Assembly (NCBI GenBank): GCA_016213265.1
Contig: JACRBA010000202.1
Coordinates: 1-36,015 of the forward strand
Source: Burkholderiales bacterium
GTDB lineage: Bacteria; Pseudomonadota; Gammaproteobacteria; Burkholderiales; Burkholderiaceae_C
DNA length: 36,015 nucleotides
Direction: 5' to 3'
Below are positions 17,295 to 25,948 of this stretch, in pieces (the stretch's first letter is position 1; the number at the start of each line of letters is the position of its first letter). Made by a program: the position numbers and the translations under genes. The notes beneath the pieces are model-generated. The model was not told the DNA's origin. It ran no database searches and worked only from the letters and a program-made list of their open reading frames with translations.

Positions 17295-19547
17295 TCAGGC
17301 GGCGGCTTTCACCTTCAGCCGCCAGGCGTGCAGCAGCGGCTCGGTGTAGCCGCTGGGCTGCTCCACGCCCTTGAACACCAGGTCGCACGCCGCCTGGAAG
17401 GCCATGGATTCGTCGAACCGGCCGGCCATGGGGCGGTAGGCCGGGTCGCCGGCGTTCTGCTTGTCCACCACCTTGGCCATGCGCTTGAGCGTGTTGCGCA
17501 CCTGGGCCTTGCCCACCACACCATGCAGCAGCCAGTTGGCCATGTGCTGGCTGGAGATGCGCAGGGTGGCGCGGTCTTCCATGAGGCCCACGTTGTGGAT
17601 GTCCGGCACCTTGGAGCAGCCCACGCCCTGGTCGACCCAGCGCACCACGTAGCCCAGGATGCCCTGGGCGTTGTTGTCCAGCTCCTGCTGCTTCTCGGCA
17701 TCGGTCCAGCGCGCCTCGGCCACCACCGGGAAGCTCAGCAGGCCCTGCAGGATCTCGTCGCGCAGCGCGGCCGGGTCGGCGGCCTTCGCTTCCTTCTCGA
17801 TGCCCTTCTGCACGGCGGCCACGTCCACCTGGTGGTAGTGCAGCGCGTGCAGCGTGGCGGCGGTGGGGCTGGGCACCCAGGCGGTGTTGGCGCCGGCCTT
17901 GGGGTGCACGATCTTCTGCGCCAGCATGCCCGCCATCAGGTCGGGCATGGCCCACATGCCCTTGCCGATCTGCGCCCTGCCGCGCAGGCCGCACTGCAGG
18001 CCCACCAGCACGTTGTTGCGCTCGTAGGCCTGGATCCAGGCGCTGGTCTTCATGTCCCCCTTGCGCAGCATCGGGCCGCCCTGCATGGCGGTGTGCATCT
18101 CGTCGCCGGTGCGGTCGAGGAAGCCGGTGTTGATGAAGGCCACGCGGTGCATCGAGGAGGCCAGGCAGGCCTTGAGGTTGACGCTGGTGCGGCGCTCCTC
18201 GTCCATGATGCCCAGCTTCACGGTGTGGCGCGGCAGGCCCAGCAGTTGCTCGACGCGGCCGAAGAGCTCGTCGGCGAAGGCCACCTCGGCCGGGCCGTGC
18301 ATCTTGGGCTTCACGATGTAGACGCTGCCGCTGCGCGAGTTGCGCACCGCCTCGCCGCTGGCCAGGCGCCCATGGCCCTGCAGGTCGTGCATCGCGATGG
18401 CGGTGGTGACCACGGCGTCCATGATGCCCTCGGGGATCTCGCGCGCCGCCTCGCCCTGGCCACCCCACAGGATGGCGGGGTTGCTCATCAGGTGGCCCAC
18501 GTTGCGCACGAACAGCAGCGAGCGGCCCGGCAACGTGACCGTGCCCTTGCCCTTGGGGGCGGTGTACACGCGGTCGGCGTTCAGGCCGCGGGTCATCGTG
18601 CGGCCGCCCTTGGCGAAGGTCTCGGTGAGCGTGCCCTTCAGGATGCCCAGCCAGTTGCCATAGGCCAGCACCTTGTCCTCGGCGTCCACCACCGCCACCG
18701 AGTCCTCCAGGTCGAGGATGGTGGACAGGGCGGCCTCGACCACCAGGTCGCTCACGCCGGCCGGATCGGTGGCGCCGATGGCCGTGCCGCGGTCGATGCG
18801 GATGTCCAGGTGCAGGCCGTGGTGCTGCAGCAGCACGGACGAGGGCTGGGCCGCGTCACCCTGGTAGCCGATGAACTGCGCCGGCTTCTTCAGCCCGACC
18901 GTGCGGCCGTCCTTGAGCGTCACCCACAGCTCGCCGCCTTTGACCGCGTAGCCGGTGGAATCGACATGCGAGCCCTTGGCCAGCGGCGCGGTGCGGTCCA
19001 GCACGTGGCGGGCGTACTCGATGACCTTGGCGCCGCGCACCGGGTTGTAGGCCTCGCCGTTCGGGCCCGTCTTCGTGGCGCCGTCGGTGTCGGGCAGCGC
19101 GTCGGTGCCGTACAGCGCGTCGTACAGCGAGCCCCAGCGCGCGTTGGCCGCGTTCAGGGCGTAGCGGGCGTTGGTGATGGGCACCACCAGCTGCGGGCCG
19201 GCCTGCACGGCCAGCTCGGAGTCCACGTTCTTCGTCTTCACCTTCAGCTCGCCCGGGTCGGCCACCAGGTAGCCGATCTGCTCGAGGTGCTTGCGGTAGG
19301 CCTTGATCGCGCGCTTGCCGCGCAGCGGGCCCGGGTTGGCGCGGTGCCAGGCGTCCATCTCGGCCTGCAGGCGGTCGCGCTCGGCCAGCAGCGCGGCGTT
19401 CTTCGGCGCCAGGTCGTGCACGATGCGGTCGAAGCCGGCCCAGAAGTCGGCCACGTCGACGCCGGTGCCGGGCAGCACCTGCTCGTCGATGAAGGTCTTC
19501 AGCGGGGCGGCCACTTGCAGGCCGTGGACGGTGATGCGGTCGGTCAT
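17295..19547 (-). CDS. glcB: Malate synthase G
   Basis: It condenses glyoxylate with acetyl-CoA to malate, in the glyoxylate or glycolate pathway. The 750-residue length is slightly above the E. coli protein (723) and far above the A form. Family sequence is visible throughout: [20 protein letters not shown] at the N-terminus, a central [20 protein letters not shown], then [36 protein letters not shown] and the closing [17 protein letters not shown] lie near the C-terminus. It lies 42 bases downstream of a haloacid dehalogenase gene on the same strand, and both probably share the promoter opposite the LysR gene. Confidence 0.96.
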   Translation of the reverse strand: MTDRITVHGLQVAAPLKTFIDEQVLPGTGVDVADFWAGFDRIVHDLAPKNAALLAERDRLQAEMDAWHRANPGPLRGKRAIKAYRKHLEQIGYLVADPGELKVKTKNVDSELAVQAGPQLVVPITNARYALNAANARWGSLYDALYGTDALPDTDGATKTGPNGEAYNPVRGAKVIEYARHVLDRTAPLAKGSHVDSTGYAVKGGELWVTLKDGRTVGLKKPAQFIGYQGDAAQPSSVLLQHHGLHLDIRIDRGTAIGATDPAGVSDLVVEAALSTILDLEDSVAVVDAEDKVLAYGNWLGILKGTLTETFAKGGRTMTRGLNADRVYTAPKGKGTVTLPGRSLLFVRNVGHLMSNPAILWGGQGEAAREIPEGIMDAVVTTAIAMHDLQGHGRLASGEAVRNSRSGSVYIVKPKMHGPAEVAFADELFGRVEQLLGLPRHTVKLGIMDEERRTSVNLKACLASSMHRVAFINTGFLDRTGDEMHTAMQGGPMLRKGDMKTSAWIQAYERNNVLVGLQCGLRGRAQIGKGMWAMPDLMAGMLAQKIVHPKAGANTAWVPSPTAATLHALHYHQVDVAAVQKGIEKEAKAADPAALRDEILQGLLSFPVVAEARWTDAEKQQELDNNAQGILGYVVRWVDQGVGCSKVPDIHNVGLMEDRATLRISSQHMANWLLHGVVGKAQVRNTLKRMAKVVDKQNAGDPAYRPMAGRFDESMAFQAACDLVFKGVEQPSGYTEPLLHAWRLKVKAAA

Positions 19548-19589
19548 CGGAGGTGCCTCTCGGGAGCGGGGGACAGGAAAGGAAAGCGG

Positions 19590-20303
19590 TCAGTCGGGAA
19601 GGCAGCCCAGCACGTCGTGCAGGCTGCGGCCGGTGTGCGTGGGCGCGGTGCCCAGCCGGTCCAGCGGCGCGCCGCTGCGGTTGACCCACAGGGTGGTGTA
19701 GCCGTACCAGGTGGCGCCGATGGCGTCCCAGCCGTTGCTGGAGACGAACAGGATGTCGCGCGCCGGCATGCCCCGCGCCGCGGGGCCCAGCGCGTAGGTG
19801 GCGGGGTCGGGCTTGTAGCGGCGTGTCTCGTGCACGCTGAGCACCGGGTCGATGAGATCGGCCAGGCCGGCGCTGCGCACGGCGATGGCCAGCATCTCGG
19901 GGTCGCCGTTGGACAGGATGCCGGCGCGCACGCCGCGCGCTTTCAATGCCGCCAGCACCGCATGGTTCTCCGGGAAGGCGGACAGGTGCCGGTACTCGTT
20001 CATCAGCCGCGCGCAGCCCGCCTCGGACAAGGCCAGGCCCAGGCGCTCGGCCGTCTGGCGCAGCGCCGCGTCGGTCAGCGCCCAGAAGGGCTGGTAGTGC
20101 GCGGGCCCGGCCATGGAGACCAGCCGCGTGGCGTCGATCTGCGCGGCGCGCCATTGCATCGCCAGCCGCTCACCGCAGCCCGGGAACAGCTGCTCGGCCG
20201 CCAGCGCCACGCTGTACACGTCGAACAGCGTGCCGTAGGCGTCGAACAGCACGGCGCGCGGCGTGGGGGCGGCGGCGGCGGGCAGAGGCGGCATGGCAGG
20301 CAT
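19590..20303 (-). CDS. L-2-haloacid dehalogenase (type II HAD family)
   Basis: This 237-residue HAD enzyme should hydrolyse (S)-2-haloacids to (R)-2-hydroxyacids in the cytoplasm. The active-site set of type II dehalogenases is complete: nucleophile Asp21 in AVLFDAYGTLFDVYSV, Arg52, Ser131-Asn132 in ILSNGD, and Lys164 in RYKPDP. Ser188, Asn190 and Asp193 are in FVSSNGWDAIGA, a string typical of this type and not of general phosphatases. A Pro/Ala-rich stretch of about 14 residues precedes the domain; translation may instead start at Met4. It precedes glcB and is divergent from a LysR gene. Chloroacetate as a substrate would yield glycolate, a precursor of the GlcB substrate. Confidence 0.9.
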   Translation of the reverse strand: MPAMPPLPAAAAPTPRAVLFDAYGTLFDVYSVALAAEQLFPGCGERLAMQWRAAQIDATRLVSMAGPAHYQPFWALTDAALRQTAERLGLALSEAGCARLMNEYRHLSAFPENHAVLAALKARGVRAGILSNGDPEMLAIAVRSAGLADLIDPVLSVHETRRYKPDPATYALGPAARGMPARDILFVSSNGWDAIGATWYGYTTLWVNRSGAPLDRLGTAPTHTGRSLHDVLGCLPD

Positions 20304-20403
20304 CGCCAGCGACTGTATTGCAAACCTGGATGCACATTACTGCGGTCCGAATCGATTCATTTGTGACCTGGACGCAAAGATGAGCCGCGCCTAGCATGTC
20401 GCC
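20304..20403. promoter_or_regulatory. Divergent control region between the dehalogenase and LysR genes
   Basis: This 100-base gap must hold both promoters. A near-identical direct repeat is visible: AACCTGGATGCA at 20323-20334 and GACCTGGACGCA at 20365-20376. The first copy overlaps TGCA-N8-TGCA at 20319-20334. These are candidate operator half-sites for the adjacent LysR regulator. The assignment is inference; no clear -10/-35 pair was chosen. Confidence 0.4.
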
Positions 20404-21315
20404 ATGGACCGGCTGACCCAGATCGAGACCTTCGTGGCGGTGGCCCAGCGGGGCAGCCTCTCGGCCGCCGCACGGGCCGAAGGCGTGGCGCCCGCGGTGA
20501 TCGGCCGCCGCATGGACGCGCTGGAGGCCCGGCTGGGCGTGAAGCTGCTGCAGCGCACGACGCGGCGGCTGCACCTCACCCACGAAGGCAGCGCCTTCCT
20601 GGAGAGCTGCCAGCGCCTGCTGGTGGAGTTCCAGAACGCCGAGGCCAGCGTGTCGGCAGGCGGGGTCAAGGCCAGCGGCCACCTGCGCATCACCGGCCCG
20701 GCGGGCTTCGGGCGGCGCCACATCGCGCCGCTGGTGCCCGCCTTCCTGGCGCGCCACCCGGACGTGAGCCTGTCGCTCAACCTGTCGGATCGGGTGGTCG
20801 ACCTGGTCAACGAGGGCTACGACTGCGCCGTGCGCGTGGGAGACCTGCCCGATTCCAGCCTGGTGAGCGTGCGCCTGGCCGACAACCGCCGCCTGTGCGT
20901 GGCCTCGCCCGCCTACCTGGCGCGTGCAGGCACGCCGGCCCACCCGGACGCATTGGCGCGCCACGAGTGCCTCACGCTCAGCTCCGAGGCCAGCCAGTCA
21001 CGCGGCTGGGCCTTCACGGTGGGCGGCGAGGTGGTGCACCTGCGTCCCTCCGGCCGGCTCGATTGCAGCGACGGCCAGGTGCTGCACCAGTGGTGCCTGG
21101 ACGGGCTCGGCCTGGCCTGGCGCAGCACCTGGGAAGTGCAATCGGACATCGCGCGCGGCCGGCTGGTGAGCGTGCTGGACGACTTCGCCGCCCCGCCCAA
21201 CGGCATCCACGCGGTGTTTCCCAGCGCGCGCCACTTGCCGCTGCGGGTGCGGCTGTGGATCGATTTCCTCAAGCACCACTACGGCGACCCGGCCTACTGG
21301 CTGCGGGCGGCCTGA
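20404..21315 (+). CDS. LysR family transcriptional regulator
   Basis: This 303-residue regulator has the N-terminal winged helix-turn-helix in residues 1-60. It runs MDRLTQIETFVAVAQRGSLS, then AAARAEGVAPAVIGRRMDAL and EARLGVKLLQRTTRRLHLT. A periplasmic-binding-protein-like effector domain follows from about residue 90 (GHLRITGPAGFGRRHIAPLV). It reads away from the dehalogenase-glcB pair, the usual LysR layout, so that pair is the most likely target. The effector could be a haloacid, glycolate or glyoxylate, but nothing in the sequence decides this. Confidence 0.92.
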   Translation: MDRLTQIETFVAVAQRGSLSAAARAEGVAPAVIGRRMDALEARLGVKLLQRTTRRLHLTHEGSAFLESCQRLLVEFQNAEASVSAGGVKASGHLRITGPAGFGRRHIAPLVPAFLARHPDVSLSLNLSDRVVDLVNEGYDCAVRVGDLPDSSLVSVRLADNRRLCVASPAYLARAGTPAHPDALARHECLTLSSEASQSRGWAFTVGGEVVHLRPSGRLDCSDGQVLHQWCLDGLGLAWRSTWEVQSDIARGRLVSVLDDFAAPPNGIHAVFPSARHLPLRVRLWIDFLKHHYGDPAYWLRAA

Positions 21316-21566
21316 GCCCGCATAGGCCACTGACCGGGCCGACCGCCTGCACCGCAACGGCGCCCGTCCGAATTCTTCATGAAACAGCAATACGCTGTGT
21401 TCGGTTGCGGCGTTTATTTGCGCCTCTTGGGTCTATACAGTCACACCCATCGATGAGCCGACACCCACAGCAAGACGACTCACCGAGGCTGGACAAGACG
21501 GAGCGACACAGTGAGCGCTCACGCCATGCCCGGGAATCCGAACTGTCTGACCTGAAGGAATCGAAA

Positions 21567-21863
21567 ATGACCACCCGCACCCTGATCGCCGCCCTGTCCC
21601 TCGTTGCCGCTTCCGGCGCCTTCGCCCAGTCGGCCGACCGCAACAGCTTCGACACCGAAGCCCAGCTGCGCCAGCCCGCCGCCCGCTCGGCCGCCGGCCT
21701 GACCCGCGAGGAAGTGCGCGCCCAGTTCCTGGCTGCCCGCCGCGCTGGCGACGTGAACGTCTTCGACCAGGAGACCACCGCCTACGTCAAGCCGGTGATC
21801 ACGCTGCCGGGCGCCACCCGCCTGGCCCAGAAGCCGGCCGAGGCTGACAAGGCCGCCAAGTAA
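21567..21863 (+). CDS. Small secreted DUF4148-like protein (first of a tandem pair)
   Basis: This 98-residue protein has a clear signal peptide, MTTRTLIAALSLVAASGAFA, with cleavage near AFA-Q. The mature part holds RNSFDTEAQLRQPAA and LTREEVRAQFLAARRAGDVN, a pattern seen in short periplasmic DUF4148-type proteins common in Burkholderiales. Function is unknown. AAGGA lies 7 bases upstream of the ATG. The 250-base region before it, after the LysR gene, has no gene; a TATACA hexamer at 21434-21439 might be a -10 but has no good -35. It is followed at 112 bases by a related gene. Confidence 0.82.
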   Translation: MTTRTLIAALSLVAASGAFAQSADRNSFDTEAQLRQPAARSAAGLTREEVRAQFLAARRAGDVNVFDQETTAYVKPVITLPGATRLAQKPAEADKAAK

Positions 21864-21975
21864 GCGGCCGCTTCTACGGCAGCCAAACAACGATACACAA
21901 CGACATCGCGCTGAAAGGACGCCCCGGCCGCCACCGCGGACCATGGGGCTCCCTCAGCCACGAAAGGACACCACC

Positions 21976-22404
21976 ATGAACCGCCATCTCATCGCCGCCG
22001 CCATCGCCCTCGCCGCCTCGGGCGCTGCCTTCGCCCAGCAACCCGAGCGCAACGTGTTCGACACCGAGGCCCACCTGGCCCTGCCCGCCGCCACGTCCAC
22101 GGTGAGCCGCGAGGCCGTGCGCCAGGCCTACATCGACCAGCGCGCCCGCCAGGACATCGCCAGCTTCAACCCCGAAGCGTGGCGCCGTGAGTGGACGGCC
22201 GGCTCCGCCGACGGTTTCGTCGCCCTGTTCAAGGGCCGCGACGCGCAGCCCACGGCCGTGGCCGCCAAGACCCGCGCCGAAGTGCGCGCCGAGTTCCTGA
22301 GCGCGCGTGCCAGCGGCGCGGTGGACACCTTCGACACCGAAGCCGCCCTGCGTGTGCCGCAGACGGTGCGCCAACCGGCGCCGACGGCCTACGCCCAGCG
22401 CTGA
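21976..22404 (+). CDS. Small secreted DUF4148-like protein (second of the pair, internally repeated)
   Basis: This 142-residue protein has a signal peptide MNRHLIAAAIALAASGAAFA. Like its neighbour it carries RNVFDTEAHLALPAA. The (T/S)RE-VR-(F/Y) helix motif occurs twice: VSREAVRQAYIDQRARQDIA and TRAEVRAEFLSARASGAVDT, each followed by a phenylalanine-led turn (FNPEA, FDTEA). It therefore looks like an expanded copy of the upstream protein. Function is unknown; a periplasmic location is expected. A good terminator follows 21 bases after the stop, so the two genes may form one transcript. Confidence 0.82.
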   Translation: MNRHLIAAAIALAASGAAFAQQPERNVFDTEAHLALPAATSTVSREAVRQAYIDQRARQDIASFNPEAWRREWTAGSADGFVALFKGRDAQPTAVAAKTRAEVRAEFLSARASGAVDTFDTEAALRVPQTVRQPAPTAYAQR

Positions 22405-22425
22405 GCGGGCCCCAGACGGCAAAAT

Positions 22426-22452
22426 GGGCGGGGATGACTCCCCGCCCTTTTT
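22426..22452 (+). terminator. Rho-independent terminator after the DUF4148-like pair
   Basis: The stem GGGCGGGG (22426-22433) and CCCCGCCC (22440-22447) has a six-base loop, is preceded by AAAAT and is followed by five T. It ends the small secreted-protein transcript before the convergent M20 peptidase gene. Confidence 0.88.
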
Positions 22453-22575
22453 CCGTTTCCCCTACCCTCGTGAATCGTCCCACTCGCGTGGCACGCTGAG
22501 GGCCACTGTAGGCAAGGCCGCACCGTCTGCCATCCACGAAAGGTGCAGGCGGCGTGCGAGCCGCCGTGCCGGCCG

Positions 22576-24042
22576 TCACGGATGCGCGGCAATCACCTCC
22601 GCCACGGCGGCGGTGAGCCGCTCGGCATAGGGCAGGTGCAGGAACTCGTTGGGGCCGTGCGCGTTGCTCTTGGGGCCGAGCACGCCGCAGACCATCATCT
22701 GGGCCTGCGGGAAGCCCTGCTGCAGCAGGTTCATGAGCGGGATGGTGCCGCCCTGGCCGATGTAGCCCAGCGGCGCGCCGAAGTGGCGGCGGCTGGCGCC
22801 GTCGAGTACGCGCTCCAGCCAGGGCGCCGTGGAAGGCGCGTTCCAGCCGGTGGCGCCCCAGTCGTTGGCGCGGCCATCGGGCTCGAAGGTCACCTTGGCG
22901 TTGTAGGGCGCGTTGTCCTCCAGGAGGGCCTTGAGCGCCACCGCCGCCTCGTGGCCCGGCACCAGCGGCGGCAGACGCAGGCTCAGCTTGAACGCGGTGT
23001 AGGGCCGCAGCACGTTGCCGGCGTTCGACAGCGGCGGGATGCCGTCCACGCCGGTGATCGACAGCGTGGGCCGCCAGGTGCGGTTGAGCAGGGCCTGCAC
23101 CGGGTCGGTGGTGGTGGGCAGGGCGAAGCCGCCGTCGGCGCCGCAGGCCCAGGGGTAGCGCTTCCACACCTCGTCGCCCAGGATGGCGGCCGTGGCCTCG
23201 GCCTGGCGCACCCGCTCGGCGGGGATCTCGCAGTGGAACACCTGGGGCAGGAGGTGGCCGGTCTTCGCGTCTTCCAGGCGGTCGAGCACCTGGCGCAGGA
23301 TGCGGAACGACGAGGGCACGAGACCGCTCGCGTCGCCCGAGTGGATGCCCTCGGTGAGGATCTCCACCTTCAGGCTGCCGGTGATGTTGCCGCGCAGCGA
23401 GCTGGTCAGCCACAGCTGGTCGTAGTTGCCCGCGCCCGAATCCAGGCAGACCACCAGGCTCACGTCGCCCAGGCGCCCGGCCAGCCGCTCCAGGTAGAAC
23501 GGCAGGTCGAACGAGCCCGATTCCTCGCAGCTCTCGATGAGGCCCACGATGCGCGGGTGCGGCACGTTCTGCGCCTTGAGCGCCTCGATCGCGCTCACCG
23601 CCGCATAGACGGCGTAGCCGTCGTCGGCGCCGCCGCGGCCATAGAGCTTGTCGTCCTCGATCTTGGGCGTCCACGGCCCCAGGTCGCTGCGCCAGCCGTT
23701 GAACTCGGGCTGCTTGTCCAGGTGGCCGTACATGAGCACGGTCTGGGTGCTGTCGGGCCGGGTGGCGGGCAGCTCGAAGAAGATCACCGGCGTGCGGCCC
23801 TCGGCGCGCACCACTTCCAGCTTCAGGCCCGGCACGCGGCGGCTTTCCACCCAGGCGGCGGCGTCGCGCACCACCCGGTCGATCAGGCCATGTGCCTGCC
23901 AGTCGGGGTCGAACAACGGGCTCTTGGCCGGCACGGCAATGTAGTCGACCAGCTGCGGCACGATGCGCTCGCGCCAGGCGGTGCCGACGAAATCGCCGAG
24001 CGCGGTGGCGTCCAGCGGGGGCAGGGTCTCGGGGGCGTTCAT
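22576..24042 (-). CDS. M20 family metallopeptidase (dipeptidase-like)
   Basis: This 488-residue zinc-dependent peptidase belongs to the carnosinase/CNDP-like branch of M20. The metal ligands are visible: His107 in LMYGHLDKQPEF with Asp109, the bridging Asp140/141 in GRGGADDGYAVYAAV, Glu173-Glu174 in ESCEESGSFD, Asp201 in VVCLDSGAGNYDQ, and His462 in SNAHGPNEFLHL. The dimerisation (lid) domain lies between, at about residues 215-370. There is no signal peptide, so it is cytoplasmic and probably cleaves dipeptides or N-acyl amino acids. It is a single gene. The minus-strand sequence CACAAT near 24098 could be its -10. Confidence 0.9.
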   Translation of the reverse strand: MNAPETLPPLDATALGDFVGTAWRERIVPQLVDYIAVPAKSPLFDPDWQAHGLIDRVVRDAAAWVESRRVPGLKLEVVRAEGRTPVIFFELPATRPDSTQTVLMYGHLDKQPEFNGWRSDLGPWTPKIEDDKLYGRGGADDGYAVYAAVSAIEALKAQNVPHPRIVGLIESCEESGSFDLPFYLERLAGRLGDVSLVVCLDSGAGNYDQLWLTSSLRGNITGSLKVEILTEGIHSGDASGLVPSSFRILRQVLDRLEDAKTGHLLPQVFHCEIPAERVRQAEATAAILGDEVWKRYPWACGADGGFALPTTTDPVQALLNRTWRPTLSITGVDGIPPLSNAGNVLRPYTAFKLSLRLPPLVPGHEAAVALKALLEDNAPYNAKVTFEPDGRANDWGATGWNAPSTAPWLERVLDGASRRHFGAPLGYIGQGGTIPLMNLLQQGFPQAQMMVCGVLGPKSNAHGPNEFLHLPYAERLTAAVAEVIAAHP

Positions 24043-24145
24043 GGTGTGAACCTCACGGGCAGGCAGGGCGCGGCCGGTGGGCCGCCGGACCGTGCATTGT
24101 GCGCCGGCCCGGCCGGCCCTGCCGACGGTGCGCCGGGCGTGCCCG

Positions 24146-25948
24146 TCAGGGGCGCTGGGGCAGGAAGTCGCGCCAGCCCAGCCCGGGCGGCGGCTCCTCG
24201 CACTGGAACGGGGGCGGGGCGCCGTCGTCCACCGGCAGCTGGCAGGCGGCGAAGAACTCGGCCGCGGCGGGGTTGCGGAACTCCTTCAGGCGCACGGCGA
24301 GATAACTCGCCTTGTCCCGGTGGCCCGATTCCTCCATCGCGCGGGCCCAGGCGATCATCAGCCGGGTGTCGAGCAGCGCGTGGGTCGTGGTGTGGAACGC
24401 CGCCATCGCCAGCGAGGGCGGCTCGGTGGTGGTGGCCGCCGCGTAATCGGCCTGGTGGCCGAAGAACAGGCTGTGCTGGCCGCGCTCGATGCGCTCGGCC
24501 AGGGGGCCGGAGGCGTCGTCCGGCGCGTAGATCACCACCACCTTCCAGTAATCCTGCAGCGCGTACACGCTGCCCAGCAGCAGCAGCACGCCGGCCGCCC
24601 GCAGCGGCCAGGGGCTGCCCGCCACGGTGACCACCGGCTCCTCGGCCGCCGCGGGCGAGCCCGGCGGGCGGCGCAGCGCATAACCGAAGGCCCAGGCCGC
24701 CGGCAGCAGGAAGTAGGCGTACCACAGCGGGTACTCGAACAGGCTGTGCACGCCGATCATGAGCACCACCATGAAGGCGGCCCGTGAGCCCACGCCCACG
24801 TCGCCCTGCGCCCGCCAGCTGCGCACGGCTGCCTGCGCCAGCGCCCACAGCAGGCCCAGCAGCACCAGGGTGCCGAGCGGAATGCCCAGCTCCACCCACA
24901 GCTGCAGCGGCAGGTTGTGGGTGTGGTCGAAGAAGGCCACCGGTCGGCCGGGGAAGGGGCTCAGCGTCCAGGCGAAGTTGAACTGGCCGAAGCCCACGCC
25001 CGTCCAGGGATTCGCGGCGATCAGCGCCAGCGTGTTGGACCAGATGCCCCAGCGCGACCCCGACACGTCACCCTCGGCCAGGCGCGCCTCGCCGCCGAAG
25101 GTGGCGCCCGTGGCATGGGCCCAGGCGCTCATCACCAGCCAGAGCGCCAGGTAGGCCAGCGGCGCCGTCACCAGCGTGATGCGCATGCGGCGCCCCAGCC
25201 GCCGATCCACGGCCCCCCACAGGGCCAGCAGCAGCACCCCCACGATGCCGGTGCGCGAAGCCGTGAGCACCACCGCCCACAGCAGCAGCAGTGCGAGGGG
25301 CCACGCCACATGGGCCGGAAAGCGCCAGCCGGCCACCCGCCCTGCCCGCGCCAGCGGCACCCAGGCCACCAGCGCCCACATGAGCAGGCTGCTCAGGTGA
25401 TTGGGCTGGCGCAGGTTGCCCACGGCACGGCCGGGCAGGCCCGAGCGCGCGATGAACGTGCCGTCGGCCCAGCCGGGCGCGAACACCTGCACCAGGGAGA
25501 TCAGGGCACTGGCCACCCCGGCGGCCAGCAGCGCGGTGCAGAACGCATCGATGGCGTCGGACGACGGCGTCTCCTCCGCCGCTCCGTGCCAGGCCACGGC
25601 AGCGGCTGCCGCCAGCAAGGCCAGCGCCGACCACCCGAGCGACGCGGGCAGCGCCACCTCCATGGACCACAGCGCCGCCGCGGCCAGCAGCCCGAACGCC
25701 CCCCACAGCCCGGGCGACCGCCATCCCGGCCGCTCCGGCCCCATCGGCCAGGCGATCAGCACCACCCCCCACAAGCCCACGGCCAACAGCTGGTTCAGCA
25801 GCGTGGCGGAGGGGGAGACGTTGTAGGCGAGCAGCGTGGGCAACGCCACGGCGCCGATGAGCAAGAGGATGCGTAGGAGCAAGGCAGCCACTCCGGCGGG
25901 TAGAGAGGCCATGGGCTGGCGGGAGGGATGGATCGACCGTGCACGCAT
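24146..25948 (-). CDS. PglL-type O-oligosaccharyltransferase (Wzy/WaaL ligase superfamily)
   Basis: This 600-residue membrane protein has about 12 helices and a soluble C-terminal domain of roughly 150 residues. Motifs typical of PglL-like enzymes are VGNLRQPNHLSSLLMW (around 177-190), TASRTG (229-234), GSRWGIWSNTL, NPWTGVGFGQF (313-323) and DHTHNLPLQLWVELG (341-355). The last two belong to the Wzy_C periplasmic loop containing the ligase histidine. The QPNHL string and the C-terminal domain favour protein O-glycosylation over O-antigen ligation. The start at 25948 shares a base with the upstream stop (TGATG); Met13 is an alternative. It ends the four-gene cassette downstream of pilA, so pilin is the best candidate substrate. 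No glycan-synthesis genes lie in the window. Confidence 0.85.
   Translation of the reverse strand: MRARSIHPSRQPMASLPAGVAALLLRILLLIGAVALPTLLAYNVSPSATLLNQLLAVGLWGVVLIAWPMGPERPGWRSPGLWGAFGLLAAAALWSMEVALPASLGWSALALLAAAAAVAWHGAAEETPSSDAIDAFCTALLAAGVASALISLVQVFAPGWADGTFIARSGLPGRAVGNLRQPNHLSSLLMWALVAWVPLARAGRVAGWRFPAHVAWPLALLLLWAVVLTASRTGIVGVLLLALWGAVDRRLGRRMRITLVTAPLAYLALWLVMSAWAHATGATFGGEARLAEGDVSGSRWGIWSNTLALIAANPWTGVGFGQFNFAWTLSPFPGRPVAFFDHTHNLPLQLWVELGIPLGTLVLLGLLWALAQAAVRSWRAQGDVGVGSRAAFMVVLMIGVHSLFEYPLWYAYFLLPAAWAFGYALRRPPGSPAAAEEPVVTVAGSPWPLRAAGVLLLLGSVYALQDYWKVVVIYAPDDASGPLAERIERGQHSLFFGHQADYAAATTTEPPSLAMAAFHTTTHALLDTRLMIAWARAMEESGHRDKASYLAVRLKEFRNPAAAEFFAACQLPVDDGAPPPFQCEEPPPGLGWRDFLPQRP

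Noticed and set aside
17328..20366. Very long open frame (about 1000 codons) on the plus strand opposite glcB and the dehalogenase
   Set aside because: It is rich in His, Gln, Val and Arg low-complexity sequence, matches no family, and is the antisense shadow of two strongly recognised genes in GC-rich DNA.
22543..24630. Long open frame on the plus strand across the M20 peptidase
   Set aside because: It is antisense to a metallopeptidase with all metal ligands, and the product has no motif.
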